Assembly: GCA_963693085.1 (NCBI GenBank)
Contig: OY856412.1
Span: forward strand, 1,063,414,744-1,063,478,743
Length of the DNA stretch: 64,000 nucleotides
Direction of reading: 5' to 3'
DNA from: Alisma plantago-aquatica
Lineage: Eukaryota; Streptophyta; Magnoliopsida; Alismatales; Alismataceae
The translations under genes and the position numbers were made by a program. The notes beneath the pieces were generated by a model. That model had not been told where the DNA came from. It saw only the letters and a program-made list of their open reading frames with translations, and did no database searches. Positions 60,362-64,000 of the stretch are shown here, in pieces. Each line of letters begins with the position of its first letter. Within the stretch, counting starts at the first letter, position 1.

Positions 60362-61600
60362 ATTGATTAGACTAAGTTGAGATATGACCAAAAGATCTTA
60401 ATTTGCATATCCTTATGTCTATCTCAACTTAACATATAGGGATAACAAAATAAAAAAAAAATTTAATTTAAGTATCACTCTGATACACATATGTCTTATC
60501 TCAAACTGATCTTTGAAATAGTTGACTTAGATACAGCCTATGGTGCACTTGAAATAAATTTCTGAATGTTTTCCAGAAAATTGATCGGTCGAGAAGTTGT
60601 CGACCGAGTGAACCTCGGTCGAGCAATTGTCGACCGAGCATATCACTGATTTTTTTACTGCTGTAAAATTTTTTTTAAGATACACTATATGTGGAAATTA
60701 TTCTTGAAAGATTATAAGGAATAAATATTGAATTGATAAAGCTTATTTAATCATGCTTTTATACTTGAAATGAATAAAATGTTTCAAATTGATTTTTGAA
60801 CATATTCATTGTGCTCTTATATTAAGCATCACTTAATATGCTTCATCATATTTGAATTAGTCCAAAATAATCTGTAATTCATGAATGGATATTATTCTTG
60901 AATATACTTCATCATATTTGATGCCCTTATTAATTTCTCATAATTGGTACACTTTAATGAGCCTCAAAATTGATACTCGTAAGCTATCTGCAGAACTTAT
61001 ACTTCGTATATGAATGTTTATCCTGGAAACCTGCAGAATATGCCTCTTGGTTAAAATAAAATTTGACCAAGGGGCGCCACGGTCGTAGTCAAGGGCGACC
61101 TAAAATAAACTTTGACAAAAGATTGTTTAATTTATTAGACTTACTCTTAGCATATTTTTAATAGAATCAAAAATTTAAAGCCTTAAAAAATTGTCAAAAA
61201 CAAAACAATATTACTCCCTCGAAATATCCATATACATGCTCTACAAAAATGATCTATGATCTGCATTAAAATTCAGTCTCAAAAGTTGAACTCAGTAAGT
61301 CTGTCGGTCGACGAATTCGTCGACCGAGAACCGCTCGGTCATCCCATCTCTCTCGACCGACAGAATCTAAACAGACTTAATATCGGACGAACTTTCGGTC
61401 GACAAATGCTCGACCGAGACAATGTCGGTCGACAATTGTTCGACCGAGAAATAGTCGTTGGATACGACCGTTGTAAACCGACCGTTATGACCGTTTATGA
61501 CCGTTATTTTGACCGTTGGGGAGTCGAGTGGCGCGTCTGCAACATGACCGTTGCGGACGCTCGGTCGACGAATCGTCGACCGACCTGGTCGCTGGAATGT
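60362..61600. other. Non-coding spacer with dyads before the 3' ORF
   Basis: AT-rich DNA without genes fills the space where pol would be. Dyads of the CTCGGTCGA/TCGACCGAG type lie at 60584-60639 (two), 61302-61450 (about four) and 61559-61583 (one). Between 61450 and 61510 there is a run of GACCGTT repeats. Confidence 0.8.
61302..61583. repeat. Dyad cluster directly upstream of the 3' ORF promoter
   Basis: TCGGTCGACGAATTCGTCGACCGA-like units recur here, with loops of varying sequence. Several GACCGTT half-motifs lie between them (61463-61520). The last dyad, GCTCGGTCGACGAATCGTCG (from 61559), ends 17 bp before TATAAAAAGG. Confidence 0.9.
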
Positions 61601-61610
61601 TATAAAAAGG
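61601..61610 (+). promoter_or_regulatory. TATA box of the 3' ORF
   Basis: TATAAAAAGG is a strong match to plant TATA boxes, 17 bp after the last dyad and about 145 bp before the ATG at 61745. It suggests the 3' ORF has its own promoter. Function is inferred from position. Confidence 0.6.
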
Positions 61611-61744
61611 GGCAAAAACGGGACACTTACTCACACTTGCATACTCTTGCTTCCTTTGTCCCTCTCTAGTGCATTTTTGTGCAACTCTTTAGCATCCTCA
61701 TTCTCAAACCTTCCTTGCTTCTACTCCACACTCAAGTAACACAA

Positions 61745-63124
61745 ATGGCCTCATCATCAACTTCCCGTGGGAAGAAGAAGGTCGCTGGCAGGAAAGGACG
61801 GGAAGCTCGGGAAGCCACTCCGCCACTGACGATCATCAACGACATCGCCTTCGTCGATGGAGATGCTGGTGATCGATATCTACGGCTTTCCTCCAAAGCC
61901 CCTCTTCCACGACGACCAGTCGAAGTCATGGACTTCATCAACATAGTCGATCTGGAAGATCTCTTTGAAGTGCAAAAATTGAAGGACTTCATCAATCCCT
62001 CTTTCCCTTACCATTCCACTAAGGTAGTCAACGAATTTTATGCCAATCTCATATCCCATACTGAAAATGAAACCACTTTCTTCTACACCATGGTCAATGG
62101 GCATAGCCTTAAATTCACCGAAGGGGATATTCTTGACATGCTAGAAATTGACATAGACGAATACCAAGATTCCGTTGATCTCACCACTGGAAATCCACTA
62201 AATCTACTTTCCCAAGATGATCATACCATTAGCCTTAATGTCATAAAAAGAGCTATTTTTCAATCCAACACTACTTGTCATGAAGATAGGGGAACCTACT
62301 ACGCTATAAATCTCAAACCAGCCTATAGGATTATAAATCTCATTGTTTCTACAAATATTCACCCTAGAGCCAACAAATCTGAAGTTCCAATATTCCGTAT
62401 GTGCCTCATTTATGCCATCATAAGCCGCATTCCCACAAACTTCATCCGTATAATTCTTAAAAACATGATTGAGTTTTCTGGCAACCCACCATATGCGGAT
62501 TTCGTTTGCCAAATTACTCAACATTTTCTTAAAACAAACATTGAGGATATGGGATATACATGGGAGCGGCGACCACAAAAGATAAGTAAAAATACCGTAG
62601 AGAAAATGGGAATAGATTTTGGTCACAAAAGGGCTAGAGTAGAAGGAGAAACATCTCATCAAGACATACCACCACCTCCTCCTTCTACCCTACCACAGGA
62701 CCCCATTCAAAATACTCTTACTTATATTGCTGGCTCCCAATATCACCTTAGTAGACAATTAGACTACAATCATCATGCCATGACATATTTAAACCAAAGA
62801 ATGCAAACCCTTTCCCCAAATCAAACCGATGAATATCCATATTCTTTAAATCCAGGCATGCTCAATCCATACAATCCTTCGTACAACTACTATCAAACCC
62901 CACCTCCACCATCCATGGATCTAACACATACTCAATTTTCATCTATGCAATTGCAAGATATTGTTGCTCATTTCCGATTTGACCGAGTTCCTACATTCTT
63001 GGAAGCATATGCTTTAACCAAGATGAAAGCTCTAGATTGGCAAACCTTGGTCCAATACTATGGAACTGAGCCATTTATTGGGAAAGATCCGGACCTTGAT
63101 GTAATTCTTAAATCTTTCCAGTGA
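61745..63124 (+). CDS. Intact 3' ORF, plant transposon-protein domain
   Basis: I start at ATG 61745 (MASSSTSRGKKK) because it fits the TATA spacing; an upstream in-phase start at 61679 is less likely. The protein of 459 residues has a basic N-terminus (RGKKKVAGRKGRE, a possible nuclear signal). A globular domain spans about residues 35-290 (VVNEFYANL, FTEGDILDMLEIDI, FRMCLIYAII). Then come a basic HKRAR stretch, a Pro-rich linker, a Gln/His-rich possible coiled coil and a Pro/Tyr tail (YNPSYNYYQTPPPP). The domain looks like the putative plant transposon protein family also seen in Athila 3' ORFs. I see no signal peptide or membrane segment. It is the longest undamaged frame in the window. Function unknown. 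Confidence 0.75.
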   Translation: MASSSTSRGKKKVAGRKGREAREATPPLTIINDIAFVDGDAGDRYLRLSSKAPLPRRPVEVMDFINIVDLEDLFEVQKLKDFINPSFPYHSTKVVNEFYANLISHTENETTFFYTMVNGHSLKFTEGDILDMLEIDIDEYQDSVDLTTGNPLNLLSQDDHTISLNVIKRAIFQSNTTCHEDRGTYYAINLKPAYRIINLIVSTNIHPRANKSEVPIFRMCLIYAIISRIPTNFIRIILKNMIEFSGNPPYADFVCQITQHFLKTNIEDMGYTWERRPQKISKNTVEKMGIDFGHKRARVEGETSHQDIPPPPPSTLPQDPIQNTLTYIAGSQYHLSRQLDYNHHAMTYLNQRMQTLSPNQTDEYPYSLNPGMLNPYNPSYNYYQTPPPPSMDLTHTQFSSMQLQDIVAHFRFDRVPTFLEAYALTKMKALDWQTLVQYYGTEPFIGKDPDLDVILKSFQ

Positions 63125-63651
63125 GTGTTGGAGTAATATTAGTTGTAAATGACTTGCTTTGAATGATTGTTATGGATTACTTCTGTATGATGTGTCAATC
63201 TTTCCATGCTTATTAATGAAATTGTTTATCCTTTTGTTGATTTGGATGGATATCTTTTCGCATGTGAGACATCTTGTAAATAAACGGATTATAAAGACTA
63301 TTATTGCAGAGCATACAAAATAAAGGGAGAAATAAATAAAATCTTGTGGCTAAATTGATAATGATCTATGACAAACAGTTCTCCAGAAACATTCTCGGTC
63401 GAGTCACTAGTCGACCGAGAACACTGTCGGTCGAGAAATTGTCGACCGAGCAGGTCTCTGTTGTCAAGTCTGAAATAATTCTGCTGCAAATGATTGCTCA
63501 TCAAATAATTTTAAACCAAGGATGCATGTTGAACATCATTTGTGAAACAGAATTTTTTTTATGCATATGGACAATCTTCAAACATATTGCAAAGCATTTA
63601 AGTCTTTATTTAAGGGGGAGATCATTTAAGTGAAAACTACTAGAGGGGGGG
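63125..63651 (+). other. 3' region of the SIRE-like element
   Basis: Non-coding. Two more dyads lie at 63393-63450. A polypurine tract AAGGGGGAGAT is at 63612-63622. At 63631-63651 there is an exact inverted copy of LTR positions 59325-59345, after which the host LTR resumes. Confidence 0.75.
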
Positions 63652-64000
63652 TAAATAAGAATTTAATAAGTAAAATATGCACTCTCTATTATTTTCCCAT
63701 TTAAGAGCCCATAATTGGCACAAATGCCCATGATTTGGATAAAAAGCCCATAACGACCCTGAGGTCCATAATTGGCTATGAAAGCCCATAACTTGCACGA
63801 AGGCCCATAACGACCCTAAGGTCCATAATGGTGAGATCATATAAAACTTAATCAAATTCTTATACATGATTCTGAAAATGAACATTACCATAATCTTGAA
63901 CATTAAATCTTTGACATAATGGGATTTCTCCCTCATTACATGATTTACATGGTTCTTTCTTAAATGCCTTAATCATTACATGGTCATAATCACTAAACTA
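63652..64000 (-). repeat. Second LTR of the gag-only element, second piece
   Basis: It matches the left LTR from about 53923 on (AAATAAGAATTGAATAAG against AAATAAGAATTTAATAAG), including the GCCCATAA repeats. It continues beyond the window. Confidence 0.9.

Larger units (their letters stand above)
57924..63651 (+). mobile_element. Pol-less SIRE/copia-like element, partial 3' end
   Basis: A 1422-bp LTR (57924-59345, TGTTGG...TTTTCA) is followed by a TTGGTATCAGAGC primer site, a partial copia gag, a long non-coding spacer, a 3' ORF and a polypurine-like tract (63612-63622). No pol is present. A complete second LTR is missing: after the tract comes a 21-bp exact inverted copy of the LTR's 3' terminus, and then the host LTR. 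About 210 bp of the host LTR (equivalent to about 53715-53922) are absent at the site, so insertion or later deletion removed them. Confidence 0.75.
53351..64000 (-). mobile_element. Minus-strand gag-only (TR-GAG-like) Ty3/gypsy element, runs off the window
   Basis: Two copies of a ~3.0 kb LTR enclose a 1.2 kb internal region coding only gag on the minus strand. The left copy (53351-56347) is the 3' LTR in element sense. The right copy begins at 57560, is split at 57924 by another element, resumes at about 63652 and leaves the window. The minus-strand primer site TGGTATCAGAGC and polypurine tract AAGGTGGGTAGAAT are in the expected places. The LTR start TGTAACATCC resembles chromovirus families. 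The right target duplication is outside the window. Confidence 0.9.

Overview
This window comes from the nuclear genome of a flowering plant. It is a nest of transposable elements: I find no host protein-coding gene, rRNA or tRNA gene that I can defend. The evidence for a plant is an Athila-lineage Ty3/gypsy polyprotein, an En/Spm (CACTA) transposase, a tRNA-derived SINE, plant-type primer-binding sites (TGGTATCAGAGC and a tRNA-Asp-like site) and very AT-rich intergenic DNA. I cannot name the species.

Layout. (1) 1-2549 and 17507-20193 are the remains of an old minus-strand element. It was split by a ~2.0 kb solo LTR (2550-3667 plus 16638-17506), which in turn was split by a full-length Athila-type element (3668-16632; LTRs about 2.3% diverged by my count; target duplication ACTGG). 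The Athila element has gag-pol with a nonsense codon, a mutated RT active site and a 3' ORF in the envelope slot. (2) A SINE lies at 20210-20433. (3) An unidentified background repeat (20450-21684, 45227-45360, 52757-53350) took three separate insertions. These are a non-coding LARD-like element arranged LTR-internal-LTR-internal-LTR (21685-45221, duplication GTATC), a rearranged non-autonomous element with an Athila-type primer site (45366-52751, duplication GCTCT), and a minus-strand gag-only (TR-GAG-like) element starting at 53351 and leaving the window. (4) A 7.7 kb CACTA transposon (32059-39759, duplication ATA) sits in the second LARD internal domain. The first internal domain gives its empty site. 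(5) A SIRE/copia-like, pol-less element (57924-63651) sits inside the second TR-GAG LTR. It carries a partial gag and an intact 3' ORF of the same kind as the Athila one.

How the parts relate. Most genes are broken and the only long undamaged reading frames are in the SIRE-like element (59393-60361 and 61745-63124). The most unusual signal is regulatory. At least five unrelated element families carry clusters of short, CpG-rich or otherwise dyad-symmetric motifs. The motif differs between families: GTCGATACCATCGAC and its complement, CACGGCCGTG, CTCGGTCGA...TCGACCGAG, GGTCGAGTT...AACTCGACC, and TTGAACC...GGTTCAA. The clusters tend to lie just upstream of a TATA box, both in LTRs and before the two 3' ORFs, where the last dyad ends about 20-25 bp before TATA. 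I read this as a recurrent promoter-proximal dyad-array design, possibly undescribed as a shared theme. It is an inference from position and symmetry only.
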